From positions 11,899,338 to 11,963,337 of the forward strand of contig NC_088302.1 in NCBI RefSeq assembly GCF_032854445.1: DNA of 64,000 nt, read 5' to 3'. Shown here piece by piece: positions 24,601 to 35,500 of this stretch. Source of the DNA: Liolophura sinensis (lineage: Eukaryota > Mollusca > Polyplacophora > Chitonida > Chitonidae). Position 1 is the first letter of the stretch; every line of letters begins with the position of its first letter. The position numbers and the translations under genes were made by a program. Below the pieces are notes generated by a model that was not told the DNA's origin, searched no databases, and saw only the letters and a list, made by a program, of their open reading frames with translations.

Positions 24601-27600
24601 GCGTAAGTTTTCTTCATGACCTATCATTTGCTCATCATTTAAATCAGTAATCGAATCATTTGACGTAAATAATGTCAAGTATCATCCTTTCTCCTTGATT
24701 GACAGGCGATGAGATGTCTCACGAGGCGTGTAATCCCAATGGCCCCGCCCTCCAGCCTCACCCTGAGAACTGTGCGTGGTATTACAACTGCACGATCCGA
24801 CCTGATACTTACATCTTCAAGTTTTACGAGACGTTCACGATGGAGTGCCCCTACCCTCAGCTCTTCTCCTATGACACTATGAGGTGTGAAGACTTCGCCG
24901 AGGTGGACTGTGGGACGAGAAAGGAGCCGCGCAGCCCATGTAAGATTCTGACGAGGAGTTAATTGGTTTGCGGGTTGTTCCCTGTCAGTAATGGCAAAAC
25001 CAGTTTCAAGGAACAGGAAAAACAAATTAGTCACACCAACTCTCAAGAAAATAATCATAGATAGAAAAACACGCGAAACTAACTGAGATGTACAGTAGTT
25101 ATATCATTCGATGTATAATTCATAGGTGGAATTCAAAGAAAGTACATCATTAAATTGCCAAAGGTCCATGGTTTCTTCCACCCATAAAATCTGAGGTTCT
25201 AAAAGTGAAAAAGTCGTTAAGTGAAAGTATATCGTTAAACAACAAACTGTTAACCAATCAGTCGACGGAACATTCATGGAAACATAAGGTGAATAACAAA
25301 TGCTGACGCTCCAAGTAACAGTTTGCCCTTGTCTATGTGTCCAAGAATGTAGGAGTATAGTACTTATAATGAAATTTAAGAAATTTATGTGGAAATTCTC
25401 TTGTAGATGTAATGCTTATTTGTAAAATAAGCCTATTTGAGCTAAAGCTGCATCAAATGACCCGTAATAAACGTTTGTGTAATGTTTTGTGTTTATTCAT
25501 TGATGTGTATTGTTTACTATATAGCCCTTAAAGAAGTAACTGTATGGATGTTCATTAACATGTTAATTTAACAAAGAAGAAAATAAACACATTTTTTTTT
25601 ATGTTGTGTACGAAAAGGTGAATACAGAGCCAACCAATGTGGAAAGACGGCCCACTGCAAGCCGTGCTGGGTCCGATATGGAAGCTGTCTAGGGCGACCT
25701 GATGGACCCAACTCATGGCCAGATTTTGAGTGGAAGCCCTTCTTCGTCGAGTGTTACCGAGAACGTACGATTTACCAGGGCGAGTGTGATCGGGCCACGG
25801 TTTTCTCGCCACTTTCCCGCGCCTGCGTCTCGCCCTACACCGTTCCGCGCGCGCGGGGTGGATGGTGGCCCGAGTGTGGCGGGAGACGTGACGGGCTGTA
25901 TCCTGACGAACATGGCCGCTGCGACTTTTATTACGAATGTAAGAATGGAGACTTTCAGGATTACATGAAGTGCCATAAGGGATTATTGTTTAATCCCCTT
26001 AACGGGAAATGCCAGAGACCTTACTCGGTACCCTTCCCGTGCGGAGAGGCAGCCATACCCAACATTTGTGACACAAAGCCCAATGGCATCTATCTGGACA
26101 TCTATGGCCGATGTTCGCATTACTTCGAGTGCAAGAATAACGAGTTGTTGGGAATGTCCTTGTGCCCGGCGGGTGTGTTCAATCCCCTGAGAGGAGACTG
26201 TGACAACAGCGGCTCAGTAGTGCAGCCTTGTGGACAACTCAAGAATCCTTGCAAGGGAAAAGAGAATGGGTACTATGCGGACACTGGCACGCATTGTCTC
26301 AGGTATTATCTATGTGAACGAGAGCTCACCATTGCTGCCTTCACGTGCCGAGACGGGACTATTTTCAACGAGGTTGCTGGCAGGTGTATGGATATCGCCA
26401 TGAGCCCTCCTCCATGCGGTTTGGCTCCAGACTGCAGAAATAGTTCTGATGGGTTTTACCCTGCACTACATCGCGGGAGTCAATACTACGCGGAGTGTCG
26501 ACACGAGCGCTTCGCCGGATATAAGAAGTGCACCGTGATGCAAGGCGGATTAATTTTTGACTACAGTAAAAGACGTTGTGATTTTCCACAAAATGTTTGC
26601 CAACCTGTAGGCACACGATCTGAAGGCTGGTAAGATCATATAGGCTTCACATTAAGATATTTAAATTAAAAAGGATCTTGAGATGATAAGAAGCACAGTT
26701 TGAAAAGTCAGCCTTACTACAAATGAAACCATGTCATTTTTACTAAACAAATTAAAATTCATGAAAGCAAACATTCTTACAAGATACAGTAGCAACAACA
26801 GTCGTACTCATAACGAAAATTTCACGATCAACTACTAGGTAGTTGTGGTACTCATGTATTTCGTATATCTGTGTGGTTGTGGTTGCACGTTGATTATATG
26901 TATGAACGGAATGCTTGGAATTGTGGTTGCGGTTGCAGACTGCGGTTGTTTGGAAACACCATGCTTTTTAGTTCTGATTGTGTTTGTCTAAATATGAAGG
27001 TCGAATATTTTATATTTGAATTATTGTCTGCACTTATAGGTAATATAGTTGGGATTGTGGTTGTCGAATGGAGAGTAAATGTAGTGTTTACATTATACTG
27101 ATTGCATGCATGGTGTACGATGGTTGTAGTTGTTGAATGCCATATAGCAACGTCACGTAGTTGTGGCTGAGATTGTTTAATGCGATGACGACGTTATGTA
27201 GAACTTTATTGTTGTCGTCATGATGGTCATGTCATGTGCGGTTGTAAAGTCTGATGTCTGTAGTTGTAGTTGTCAAAAGCATGGCCGCTTTATTCCGTTG
27301 TGGTTGTAGCTTATGCTGATTGCATTTGTGGTGGTCAGTTCCATCGAGAATGTCATCCAGACAACCTCATCTGCTGTAGACAGCTATGATTTGCTTAGAT
27401 ATCTTCCCTTAATATTTGTCGACGTTGGTATTGCTTCCAGGTTTCATTAAAATATATGCACTATGCTAATGTGAGCTATAAATGCACGTACCTTTTGATA
27501 TGATAAGGTTATGCCTATATTTTGGTGGCCCTTCAAGAATTTATAAGCTATCTGGATGATTATTATTATATGGTTCAAGATCTGGTAGGACGTGTGATTG

Positions 27601-28187
27601 GTATAAACCTTTACCTCCATGTCTTTACCTCCATGTAGATATTTTACAAATACCTAGGTTCCAAATGAATATTTTACAAATGTCAAAATAAATGTCATAA
27701 GATTGTGGAAATATTCAGATATTTACCAACAGAGCCAACTATTTCTCTTTCTCGAAAAGTACCATTGTTCAGGTATTACACATAGCTAACTTTGCTTTCC
27801 CGCCCTTATCCAGATTGCCATGTCACCTCATTTATTTATTCATTTGTCACATTCACTGGCCATGGATGTCGTGTTCATGAGTATGTCATTCATTGACCAT
27901 GGAAGTCGTGTTCATGAGTATTTCATTACGTCACGACAGGTGAGACAAAGGGAGGAGGAAACCTAGTAAGCCTTTTAAACCTGAATCCAGTATTTGATGA
28001 CTAGATCATAAATTGAAATTAGACCTATCACAGCATTTTATTCGGATACCTATTTCCGAATCAGTTTGTTACCACACTTCTACGAACTGATAATGAAGTT
28101 TTTCTTTTGATTTTTGCCATTTTCAGTGGCGATGGAGAACTGGAATCCAGTGGAGAGATGCCGTCCTTACTCGACCGAATCGCATAG
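18640..28187 (+). CDS. Secreted multi-domain CBM14 (peritrophin-A) chitin-binding protein, four exons
   Basis: Exons 18640-19150, 24706-24939, 25618-26629 and 28127-28187 join in frame (phases 1, 1, 2) with GTGAGT, GTAAGA and GTAAGA donors and pyrimidine-rich AG acceptors, giving 605 residues ending at TAG 28185-28187. Residues 1-28 are a signal peptide (hydrophobic LAVAVILLPVMF). A proline run (37-45) precedes CBM14 module 1 (59-114); a Pro/Thr linker spans 115-170. Further modules: 179-239, about 272-335, 335-390, 399-453, 460-515, 521-576. Each has the CBM14 pattern of cysteines with aromatic residues before Cys3 (YYEC, YFEC, YYLC). Modules at 272 and 521 lack Cys2. Residues 249-272 form an extra Cys-rich bridge (C..C.....C..C). 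CBM14 modules bind chitin; such proteins act in cuticle, gut lining or shell matrix. The exact role is unknown. The start ATG was chosen over an upstream in-frame TTG because it opens the signal peptide. Confidence 0.88.
21142..21178. repeat. Poly-T tract
   Basis: Runs of T interrupted by single G or C; low complexity. Confidence 0.9.
23950..24650. repeat. Diverged tandem duplication, about 340-390 bp offset
   Basis: The series 'GCCGTATATATTTACG.. / GTGCTGT(G/T)AAAGCC / CGGCTG.TGTTTTTGG / AACATTCGCGA' near 23953 recurs near 24342; 'ATCACGATTAAA' at 24114 recurs at 24481; 'GTCTCACGGT' at 24246 recurs at 24587; 'CATCATTTA.ATC' ends both. It ends about 50 bp before exon 2. Confidence 0.75.
24940..25617 (+). 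other. Intron 2 of the chitin-binding gene
   Basis: Donor GTAAGA; acceptor is the first AG after a T9 run (ATTTTTTTTT...CGAAAAG). Using this AG gives an in-frame junction (T|GT, Cys249); the next AG (25629-25630) would create a TAG at once, which supports the choice. Confidence 0.75.
26840..27320. repeat. Degenerate GTTGTGGTTG-rich stretch
   Basis: Repeated (T)GTGGTTG(T/C)(G/A)GTTG strings scattered through the stretch, strongest at 26871-26950; an old, decayed minisatellite. Confidence 0.6.
27848..27930. repeat. 37-bp direct duplication
   Basis: CCATGGATGTCGTGTTCATG...AGTATGTCATTCA.TG is repeated as CCATGGAAGTCGTGTTCATG...AGTATTTCATT, side by side. Confidence 0.75.
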
Positions 28188-28289
28188 GATGACTTATAAT
28201 TCCTATTCTTCCTAATTTGATATTTTCACAAATTGAAGACTTTTTATTTTAAAAAGCCGTCTTTGGCACATAATAATTGTGGCAAATCG

Positions 28290-28295
28290 AATAAA
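28290..28295 (+). terminator. Polyadenylation signal AATAAA (first)
   Basis: AATAAA about 100 bp after the stop codon of the chitin-binding gene. Confidence 0.5.
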
Positions 28296-28626
28296 AAGAC
28301 AGATTACCAAAGCTCCGTGGCGGAAAACTCCCTTCAAGCCCTTCACCTCTGCATCCAGCCAGACAGATGAATTAATCCAGGGGACATCACTCTAATGGAC
28401 TTGGTGGAAGGGGATTTGCCTACATATTTACACACTGTACATATTAATTTATTTCATGAAGGCTAAGCTGGAAAAAAAGGCAGTTGTGGTTCATCGCATG
28501 TATTTCTGAGTTTTCTGTGTTTTTTTTTCAGCCTGATTACAACAGTACAAGTTGGCAATCTGTATATTATGATTTAGTGTTGTACATATATCTATCATTG
28601 AAAGACTAAAAGCGTGGCCATGATTC

Positions 28627-28632
28627 AATAAA
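28627..28632 (+). terminator. Polyadenylation signal AATAAA (second)
   Basis: AATAAA about 440 bp after the stop codon, followed by T- and GT-rich sequence (GTCGATGTTTTGTTG), which suits a cleavage site. Confidence 0.55.
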
Positions 28633-28649
28633 TGCAAATGTTACGTAAA

Positions 28650-29299
28650 CGTTCAGAATGGTCGATGTTTTGTTGATTGGTTGATACATTAATCCAGACA
28701 TTATTGATATCTTAAGTGTATTGCATCTTTCTAAGCGTACCAAAGTTTCGTCTCCAAACTTGAAGCCATATTTATGGACTCCAAATCTTACTATGTTCGT
28801 CGAATAAAAATTCTAAAGAGATTGCTTACTAAATGGACAAGGCATTCTTTTATGCAAGAGTTCGAAAACAGCCTTGAGTATCGCTACATTTTTGATTAAC
28901 TGACTGTATGGCTTATACCGTATTTAACAAACTAAATTTATTATTCCTCACAAAATGCAATGACATTGGTAAACTTAACTCATTCATTATTCATTATTCA
29001 CAAAATATAGCCATATTCATAAAGTTTTTATTTATCTCAAAATGTAGTCATATTCGACAAATACGGGGTGGATTTACTGATGAATAAGGCATAAAGCCAA
29101 GATTATTGATTAGCTGTTCATTGATTCATTGACTGGGTTATACTTAAAACCCTAAACTTTGGATGGTTTTGTGATGAATAATAATATATTTATATTTTCA
29201 GTAAGAGCTGTAGATTTATATGAAGATCGATGAATCGATTTATCCATGAGTTCGATTGATAGTTTGGACTATATTTATCAAGCTACACATATATAGTCT
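28650..29299. other. Intergenic, nothing recognised
   Basis: AT-rich DNA with repeated 'ATTCATTATTCA'-like strings at 28980-29000 and no coding sense. Confidence 0.4.
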
Positions 29300-29392
29300 T
29301 CTCATTCGCCATCACCCTTATGCTGGCCACCGTCGTCTAGGTGAAATATTCTTGAGTACGGCGTAATCTAATAAATATATAAATGAATTCGC
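29300..29392 (+). mobile_element. SINE fragment (3' domain)
   Basis: CTTATGCTGGCCACCGTCGTCTAGGTGAAATATTCTTGAGTACGGCGTAAT and a degenerate AATAAATA tail: the 3' end of the main SINE family without the head. Confidence 0.75.
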
Positions 29393-29533
29393 CATATAAA
29401 AATCGTCATATTAGAATCTAGGAATTCGCTGTGATATAAGTACAGCATTATTATTTCCGGGCAGAATTTATCAAGGTGAATGACGGGTGCATTTGGTTTG
29501 GGACATTTTTATTTTTTTTTCTATCCACCAAGT

Positions 29534-29808
29534 GGGTCCTATGTGGCTCAGTCGGTCAGCGCACTAGCGCAGCGTAATAACCCAGGAGCCTCTCACCAAT
29601 GCGGTCGCTGTGAGTTCAAGTCCAGCTCATGCTGGCTTCCTCTCCGACCGTATGTGGGAAGGTTTGCCAGCAGCCTGCATATGATCGTGGGTTTCCGCCG
29701 GGCCCTTTCCGGTTTCCTCCCACCTAAATGCTGGCCGCCGTCGTATAAGTGAAATATTCTTGAGTACGGCGTAAAACACCAATCAAATAAATACATAAAT
29801 AAATCTTA
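29534..29808 (+). mobile_element. tRNA-derived SINE, full length
   Basis: Best-preserved plus-strand copy: head with GTGGCTCAGTCGGTCAGCGC (box A) and GAGTTCAAGTCC (box B), middle, 3' domain ending in AACACCAATCAAATAAATAC. Flanked by a 9-bp duplication CCACCAAGT at 29525-29533 and 29809-29817. Confidence 0.92.
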
Positions 29809-29817
29809 CCACCAAGT

Positions 29818-31150
29818 AACTCGGGTCATACCTTACCTTTCTGCAGAGACTTTGTGATTTCCTTCATATTTAATAATATTTAATGATTCGGTTGTTGTTT
29901 AACACCATGTCCCCATAAAGTGCTCACTTTCACAATGGCATTGAAATATATATGGATGGTGGAAGAAGCGTGTAACGTAAACCACTGACCACTGCCACGG
30001 CCAAAGGACCTGGAATGGTAAGGCGGGGAATCGGCCCCAGTGCATAAAACTGTGCACTTCAAGAAACGAAACTGATATTAGCAGTGAGTGACAGCTGATG
30101 ACACACTGGAAAGGCTACTTCTCTTTTCAGTTCTGTTTTTACAACTCTTTTTTATGTTATATGGCAATCATACGAGTTGCAAAGGTCAAAATCTACACTG
30201 AGGCAACAGATGGGTCCATAAAATCCAAAAATGGTAACCTGCTCCATAGACACTGAAATTGGTGGTGGTGGGTGGAGGGGGGGGGGGGGTGTCTCTAGAC
30301 AGAGTAGAGTGGGGAAAAATCACTGCACCACAAATGTAACTTTCTGAAAAATTCTTGAGCAAGCAGTTATGCAGTAATCAATGATATACATATATAACAA
30401 ATATCCAGTTAATGTTAATGATAGCTGGAGGACCACATCTGCACCCAACCAGGATGCACCTATGATTTCGCTGTAGCCTATGTCTTTTCTCACGCAAAAA
30501 GGTATGCTACCAAATAAAAAAAGAAAAGCACAAAGATTCGAGCTCTTTCTCGAGGTGTTGTCCATAGTGACTTCGTTAGTTCACTGTACTATGAAGGATG
30601 CCTGGCAGACTATGGCAGAAATACGGATTTTAAATTTGTCAGATTATTACAAAACTGATCCCATTACAAAGTTGATTTTTTATATATGAAGACAAACGTG
30701 AACCAATACGAAATTTTGAGAGAAACTTTAGAAATACACACATAAAAGTTTCAGTAAAGATATTTTTCTGGTTAACGTTGATCTTCATACTATAAATTAA
30801 ACACACAGTGCCCCGTTTTAACGAATAACTGGCGTTTTTGATCGAGAGTGCATTTTTGGCGGGTTATTACTTATCAACCATCTTTTTTGTGGTCATATAA
30901 CTTTTAAGGGTAACTCGACCAAGTTTTATACTTCTGGTTAGGAAATTTATAGAATTGGACTGGGATTTTGAAATTTGCACTTTCTTATCGTACCTCTCTG
31001 GGGCCGATTCTACCAGGTCCTTTCCAATATGGGTCAAGCAGATATGCGAACTGTACTGTTCGAAGACAAATGATCTCCAGTGAACATTAGACAGCGCTAA
31101 CAACCACGAAGACACCATGAAGAGTGAGAGTTTGGAAATATACAAATTCA
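29818..31150. other. Intergenic, nothing recognised
   Basis: A GGTGGTGGTGGGTGGA...G13 run at about 30261-30290 could form a G-quadruplex. No coding segment is supported. Confidence 0.4.
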
Positions 31151-31236
31151 TTCTCCAAGGGCGGATTTGAACCTGCGCCTCTTGTACACTCACGACTGAA
31201 GGGTAAGTACCTTAACCATCCGGCTACGATCAACAC
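31151..31236 (-). repeat. tRNA-Ser/Leu-like pseudo-tRNA or SINE head
   Basis: On the minus strand GTAGCCGGATGGTTAAGG (box A) is followed by a long variable arm and GGTTCAAATCC (box B). The acceptor arm does not pair, so it is a relic and not a tRNA gene. Confidence 0.5.
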
Positions 31237-31239
31237 CTC

Positions 31240-32060
31240 ATGTGTTAGAACTCGCGTAACAACTGGGACTAATACTAGTGATCAATAAAATAATATCGAT
31301 AATGCTATTGAGAAGCAGTCAGATTTTTATTATCCAGTTCACAAAAGTTGACACCACTCTAATGTAGCATCTAAAGAGGCTTAAAGCCAAAAATTAAATA
31401 ACAACTAACGAAAAGAGACAAAAACTCAATAACAATATCAGATCTATAACATTTATAAGTAATACACATAAATAACAATTTCGCATCAAAAACTCTGCGT
31501 GAAGGAAAATTGAGTGTGTTAACAATGAATACATAAGAAACAAAGCGTGCCTAGGACCAAACTTATATCATGAAGCCACACTTTTACTTACTCTGAAAAT
31601 CTATCACGCTATAGACAACCCTTCTTCTAACATACATGTATCACATTATAACATCTTATTACAACCATAAAATCTTGATATATCACATTTATAAACCTTA
31701 TAACAACATCACATTACAGACACAATGTCTATCACATTTGTACATAACTTTACAAAATTATATGATAGGTATATCGCATTTATGAACTCTATTACAACAT
31801 TACATTTACCAAAAAAACGCCTAAGCACTTGTGTACACTTTGTGTACTGAAAGACATTCGGGTAAATGAAATCACGCAAAGAACACACGAGCGGTTGACA
31901 TACCATTAGATGACGGTGACGAAAAACGTGTTCAATGCTATCATGTATTTTCTTTTTGTGTTTCATGTACATACAAAGCATAGGGTGTACACCCTTGCAG
32001 TAGTCTTGAATAAACACGATTTATGAAGTTATTACTCAAATTATATTTCATGCACATACC
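31240..32060. other. Intergenic, nothing recognised
   Basis: Repeated 'ATCACATT(T/A)' and 'TTATAACAACATCACATTA' strings between 31640 and 31810 suggest a weak, decayed tandem repeat; no gene is seen. Confidence 0.4.
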
Positions 32061-32067
32061 CATTTTA

Positions 32068-32100
32068 TATATTTATTGTGGTTTTATGTCATACTCAAGG
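32068..32100 (-). mobile_element. Short SINE tail remnant
   Basis: ATTTATTGTGGTTTTATGTCATACTCAAGGATT resembles the tail and last 3' domain bases of the main SINE; it abuts the CA repeat. Confidence 0.45.

Positions 32101-32177
<77 letters not shown>
32101..32177. repeat. (CA)n microsatellite
   Basis: About 35 nearly perfect CA dinucleotides. Confidence 0.98.
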
Positions 32178-32503
32178 CAACTCACAGTTACAATGAAATG
32201 AGATAGAATAAACAATGTTAAGGATATGGCCAATGCACACATAAAAGCATGCCTTAATAATGAATTTTATCCATTCACACGTTGATGCTCACACACTGAT
32301 ATTCACAACCAAGATTATCACTAACTGGTTCTTACTCACACACAGTCATACTATAGCCTACCAAACAGAAGATCTTTGTTTTCGAACCAGCAAATCTACT
32401 GGTCAACCACTGATGGTTGGTTTATGACGATTTAGTTTACCGCCTCTCTTCTTATGGCATTTTCTCTTTTTCGCCTTTCCATTTTCTCCTTAAAGGTTTG
32501 TGT

Positions 32504-32509
32504 TTAATA
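32504..32509 (-). terminator. Possible polyadenylation signal of gene A (ATTAAA)
   Basis: Minus-strand ATTAAA about 77 bp after the stop codon of gene A; it is a common variant signal. No canonical AATAAA is closer. Confidence 0.35.
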
Positions 32510-32585
32510 AAGTTAATTTAACCGATTTAAAGCACGACATGGCACAAATACGCCAGGGTAATAATGCTCGTAATGTGGGATTTTT

Positions 32586-35500
32586 TCAAGCAGAGTACAC
32601 CTTGTACTGTGTAGTGAAAGAATTCTGTCGTGTAACGCGTCTGTGGCTTTTGAGTTGCCACTCTCGGTACTTCTTGCGGAAGGTCATCCAGGGTTCGTTT
32701 TCATATTCCTCCACCAACTCTTCTTCGTCCTGATCGTCAACCAAACATGTCAGTGTTTCCACAAAAGTTTCCCATTGCTCGGGGCTTTCTGCTTGCTGCG
32801 ACAACAACGGGGACTTGGATTCTATGAGCCTCTTAGCAACATGGGTGATCGGGGAGTTTCCTTCATCAGGAAGGGAGATAACTTCTGACAACTCAGCCAT
32901 TAGAGCTTTAAGTCGACTTTCGTTTCTGGTGAGAAGGGCAGTGTAAAGTTCATACCTGAGGATGTTCTGATCTGAGGTGATGGAACCTTCAAAGAACATG
33001 GTATCCAAACGAGCCAACAAGTGAACCCCACGTCCACGGACGGAATTGGCCGCTTCGTCTCGGTTGGCTAAGATCCGCGGGATATTCTCTTCCGTGTACG
33101 GTCCGTGCATGCCCGTCTCGCTGTCCATGAAGCGCAGAACCTGAGCGCCACCAATTCCAATGCCGTCAACACCGGCGTACACGGCGTGTTTGATCTCGCC
33201 AAACTTGAAACCTGCTGAGAAATAGGTGACCAGCCCTCGGAGGTGAGCCTCGTGAACCAGAGTCAAGGCTTCCTCAAAGCTCAGCTGGTACATGATACAC
33301 TTGGAGGGATAGGTGTCGCTGGCGCCGTCCCAGGTCACTTTGTCAAAACCTCCGATCGACGTGATCTCGATAGCTCTCGTTGCTATATCCATTCTCTCCT
33401 CCAAGTTGATGGGCGCTTCCTGTTTGTAATCATCAAGGACTGTTTGGTTGAGGTTCCATGCTGCAGACAAAAACTGTTTCCGGGATCTCTGGACCTGTCC
33501 CCGAAGGGCCTGCATGTATCTTACGGCCTGTGACGTGGACAATCCTTCCATGGCGACTTTACACTCCGCAGCTCCTTGGTTAAAAGCAGCAGACGCTGAT
33601 GCAGCCGTGATGTTAACGAGTTTCAGGAAGTCTTCGTCGAAGGATCCGGAATCTTTGACCCTACGGCCGACGAAATAGGTGGTTGGGGCGGTGGGACCGA
33701 CGTGTAGCCTGACCTTGGTGAAGTCGTAAAGGGAGGGAATTCTGTAAGACTCGATGTTCTCTCTGGGCAGGTGGTTGGGTCTCTCCAGATGTTCCACGTG
33801 GACGATGGCGCCTTTCATCCAATCCTCGAACCTGGTGGTGCCCAGAACATGGCCGTCTCCGGGATCTGTGAGGGACATGTAGGTTTGGGTGTGAGGTCGG
33901 AATCCCGGGGTACCCAGGCCGCGGAACCCCTCGTGGTTCATAGACTTGCCCTTATTAATGTTACAGTAGGCTAACTGGAAGGCCAAATATTCCGCTGGAG
34001 TCGGCTGTCGCTTTTGATGCCTCAGTTTCTCGGCTAATTTCGACACGGCCGTGACAATATCAGCTGCCAGGGTATTTTTGTTCCACTTCAGCGTGATTCT
34101 GTTGATAGTATTGTCCAGTTCTACTTCGACAAGAGAGTAGTCATTGGGTTGAGGGACAACCCCAACGAATAGCTCCTCGGCCACACCCCACTCTTTCACG
34201 ATTTCGTCCACCCGAGCGGAGAGACGCAGGAGAGTTTTGAAAATGTTCTCACATCTCTCTGCGTTCAAGATGTTATAGCAGTTGTCCGAGAAAATGGCGG
34301 CCTTCGAGTTTTCGCCCGGAAAGATGAGTTTTAACCTCTGGTCGACGAGTGCCCGGATCGAACTCATATTCACGGACGTCACTGACGGGAGCTCTCTCTC
34401 CGACTTGAACTTGTTTTCTTTACAGTCAAGCTTCACTTTCACATTATGGAGATTGAGCAAGGTGTCTTGTAAGTATGCGACTGCCAATTTCCGGAAATTA
34501 CCGATACCCATTGAACACATAGCCATTTCCTGTGAAATTTAGAAAATTCGTTGTTGAATTAAGAAGCTGTTCATAATACATTGGAGGAATTATATTTTCT
34601 ATTTTCTGTTCCACATTCTGAATGAATGATGGCTTATACCAGACAGTTTCTAGTACTGATAGCGTGAAATTGTTTTCCATTTTGACAGAGGTAATCTTTT
34701 TCAAAATTCCCATTGTTATAGAAGACAAAAGAATATGAGCTAGGGGTCAGAAGTTGTGCGTTTTTACTTTACAGTTAAATTAAGTTTTACATAATAAAAT
34801 TTCATCCTGCATAGGGTATACACTACCTACATCCCAACTATTTAATTTGAAAATGGAAGAAAGTTGAACAATTACGAATGTTTTTCTAGTTAAAAATTGA
34901 AAGCAATTGTAATTTTATATATAAATTAGCTTATATTCTGTTGATCATTCAAATTTCATCAGAATTCAGCTCTCATACAATGCAAATCAAAAGGTGTAAT
35001 CGTATGTAATTAACTTGAGTGAGTGAGTGCTATGGGGTTTAACGTCGTACTTAACAATTTTCAGTCACATGACGACGAGCTCCACACTTTGATGTACATG
35101 TGACTGTACCTGAATTATTACAGTATATTATTACGAATAATAACAGAATCTGAAGTAATCATACTGTTGTAACTAAATTCAAGAGATTTTAATAGCCTCT
35201 AGCGAATACGTGATTCTTTAAAACAAAATTTAATAAACGCATACAAGTTTATTTGCGTTTTCAAGTATCAATATCAATAATTTATTTATTTATTTTGATT
35301 TGTGTTTTACGCCGTACTCAAGAACATGTCATTTATACGACGGCGACCATGGGAGGAAACCAGGGAGAGCGCGGGGAAAACCCAGGACCATCTGCAGGCT
35401 GTTGGATGACCTTCCCACTTACGGCCGGAGAGGAAGCCAGCATGAGCTGGACTTGAACTCACAACGACCGCATTGGTGAGAGACTCCTGAGTTATTACGC

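Larger units (their letters stand above)
19151..24705 (+). other. Intron 1 of the chitin-binding gene
   Basis: A 5.5-kb intron with donor GTGAGT and acceptor TTGATTGACAG. It holds a T-rich tract at 21142-21178, a set of related 'ACGTGATATT(C/T)G..TA' strings at about 22350-22880, and a diverged tandem duplication at 23950-24650. Several 60-165-codon open frames in it (for example 23403-23900 minus) have no similarity I recognise and are taken as chance. Confidence 0.7.
26630..28126 (+). other. Intron 3 of the chitin-binding gene
   Basis: Donor GTAAGA at 26630; acceptor TTTTTGCCATTTTCAG. If the intron is kept, the frame stops immediately (TGG TAA at 26628-26633), so a shorter form ending ...EGW is possible. 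It contains a TGTGGTTG-rich stretch (26840-27320) and a 37-bp duplication near 27850-27930. Confidence 0.75.

Noticed and set aside
31151..31236. A serine/leucine-like tRNA gene
   Set aside because: Boxes A and B are good but the acceptor and T stems do not pair; better seen as a SINE head or pseudo-tRNA.
32643..34542. Plus-strand frames across gene A, and the mirror frames across gene B
   Set aside because: They are shadows of the conserved coding exon; their sharing between the two genes only reflects the conversion tract.
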